DNA of 6,508 bases from Deltaproteobacteria bacterium. Lineage in GTDB: Bacteria > Desulfobacterota > Desulfobacteria > Desulfobacterales > UBA11574. The translations under genes were made by a program, and so were the position numbers. Positions 5,377 to 6,508 of this stretch are shown one piece after another (position 1 is the stretch's first letter; each line of letters starts with the position of its first letter). The DNA lies in contig JAFDBA010000132.1 in assembly GCA_019313505.1 (NCBI GenBank), forward strand, positions 1 to 6,508, given 5' to 3'. The notes beneath the pieces are model-generated. The model was not told the origin of the DNA. It did not search any database and worked only from the letters and a program-made list of their open reading frames with translations.

Positions 5377-6508
5377 TTAAGTTTTCTGATAAGCGGCTTC
5401 CATTTCCCGACGATCCTCCATATCCATGAGGACTCTTTCTCTGGCCTTGTCTATGCCCAGGGCTTTGCGCTTTTTGTCGATATGGGCGATCATCATGCGG
5501 GCCATCTCCTTGGGATCAGGGGAAAATCCCCATTTGCCCAGACCCTGCTTTTCAAGTCCATCAAACAGAAGCTTGTGGAACTTCGTTTCTTTAACGATGG
5601 GAAATGTTACCCCAAAAACCGTGTATACCCCCGAGGCAACGAAGTACTGCCCGATGCTTATGGCTTTTTCACTCATCCATTCGGGAGCGGCACCGGCTGC
5701 GGGTAATTCAGCGATACTATGTCCCAGACCACCTTCTCGAACCATGGCAGAAGCTGCAATAAGAATCCGGCTGTTGTCCACGCAAGAACCCATGCCCAGG
5801 ACCGGCGGCATGCCCACTGTCTCACACACTTCCTGCAATCCGGGTCCTGCAAAAATTGCGGCTTCCGGTGAGGTCAATCCGGCCTTGGCGAGTGCAATCT
5901 GAGAGCATCCGGTTTGGAGCACCAATACATCTTTTTTGATTAATTCTTTAACCAGCTCCACATGAGCCCAGTCTTGTTTGACCCTGGGGTTGGTACAGCC
6001 GACGACCCCGGCAACTCCCCGGATTCTGCCGTTAATAATGTTATCATTGAGGGGAGTATAAGATGCCCGGAAAGATCCGCCAAGCATGTAATTAATATAC
6101 TCGTGGGAAAACCCGTGGACCCCGATATTCTTGATTTTTGGGATTTCTATTTCTCCGGTTCTGTTTTTGAACCGAGAAATAGCCTTGATGACGATTTCGT
6201 CGGTGCAAGCACTTGGATTGTGTTCATCCAGCTCCATGTGCTGTGCGCCTTCGATATGACATCTGGGATTGGTGGTGATGAGATGGGTCCCATAACATTC
6301 AGCCACTTTGGCCAGTCCCTGTTTGATGCACTGGACATCCACGGTCATCGCATCCACAGCGCCGGTGACCAGCACGGCTTCCGTGGACATAAAGTTTCCT
6401 ACATGGGGAATTCCGTGACGCGACATCATTTCCGCACCTGAACAGCACATTCCCACCAGATTGATACCCGCCGCCCCGGCTTTCTTGGCTGCATCAATGA
6501 GCGTGGGC
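5377..6508 (-). CDS. cooS: Ni-Fe carbon monoxide dehydrogenase catalytic subunit (CooS/AcsA family), C-terminal part, truncated by window edge
   Basis: The enzyme interconverts CO and CO2 at a nickel-iron-sulfur C-cluster, feeding CO oxidation or the Wood-Ljungdahl pathway. The visible 376 residues are the C-terminal part of an enzyme normally near 630-640 residues. C-cluster cysteines are present in order: GMCCSGAE (second Cys at 6442-6444), VDVQC (6328-6330), VVGCTNP (5995-5997), QTGCSQ (5905-5907) and GSCVDNSR (5782-5784). The catalytic-site motif EKAISIG, with its conserved Lys, is at about 5665. The His ligand and the B- and D-cluster cysteines would lie beyond the right edge. A GTG at 6456 is not the start: the frame continues to the edge as family-typical IDAAKKAGAAGINLVG. 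The protein ends in a charged helical tail (KKRKALGIDKARERVLMDME) longer than I recall for Carboxydothermus CooS. It looks active. Whether it is monofunctional or paired with acetyl-CoA synthase cannot be told here. Confidence 0.96.
   Translation of the reverse strand, partial: PTLIDAAKKAGAAGINLVGMCCSGAEMMSRHGIPHVGNFMSTEAVLVTGAVDAMTVDVQCIKQGLAKVAECYGTHLITTNPRCHIEGAQHMELDEHNPSACTDEIVIKAISRFKNRTGEIEIPKIKNIGVHGFSHEYINYMLGGSFRASYTPLNDNIINGRIRGVAGVVGCTNPRVKQDWAHVELVKELIKKDVLVLQTGCSQIALAKAGLTSPEAAIFAGPGLQEVCETVGMPPVLGMGSCVDNSRILIAASAMVREGGLGHSIAELPAAGAAPEWMSEKAISIGQYFVASGVYTVFGVTFPIVKETKFHKLLFDGLEKQGLGKWGFSPDPKEMARMMIAHIDKKRKALGIDKARERVLMDMEDRREMEAAYQKT

Noticed and set aside
5426..6441. Long open frames on + (5426-5902 and 5962-6441)
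   Set aside because: They lie antisense inside the clearly conserved CooS gene, which is GC-rich enough to leave opposite frames open; their translations show no family motif.

Overview
The window reads as an ordinary chromosomal stretch of an anaerobic bacterium, most likely a sulfate-reducing or related Desulfobacterota (Desulfobacterales-like) lineage. This placement is inference. It rests on a nickel-iron carbon monoxide dehydrogenase of the CooS/AcsA family, a PAS sigma-54 activator with a four-cysteine insert of a kind I associate with such anaerobes, and a palindromic element whose ends resemble repeats I recall from that group. Base composition looks uneven by eye: the left-hand gene is A-rich and the right-hand CooS gene is clearly more GC-rich.

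Layout, left to right. (1) The 3' part of a SurA/PpiC-type periplasmic peptidyl-prolyl isomerase on +; its frame is open to the left edge. (2) Convergent to it on -, a complete sfsA gene, with only 32 bases between the two stop codons. (3) A divergent intergenic region of about 209 bases, mostly filled by a roughly 150-base imperfect palindrome (1701-1850). (4) On +, a TIGR02757/DUF2400 family gene. (5) On +, after about 70 bases, a PAS-AAA+-Fis sigma-54-dependent activator. (6) On +, 36 bases further on, an unrecognised 303-residue soluble protein with a strong ribosome binding site, probably cotranscribed with the activator. (7) An intergenic stretch of about 305 bases with an A/T-rich hairpin and a strong bidirectional terminator. 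(8) On -, the C-terminal 60 percent of a CooS-type CO dehydrogenase running off the right edge.

The genes do not form one obvious pathway. The clearest functional unit is the activator plus the unknown protein downstream. The CooS gene is separated from them by the terminator and belongs to a transcription unit starting beyond the right edge; whether it is monofunctional or part of a CODH/acetyl-CoA synthase operon cannot be decided here. I found no rRNA, tRNA, CRISPR array, transposase or phage gene. I do not see a convincing new multi-gene system. The items most worth a second look are the palindromic element, the cysteine-rich sensor with its uncharacterised partner gene, and glycosylase-like residues in the DUF2400 protein.
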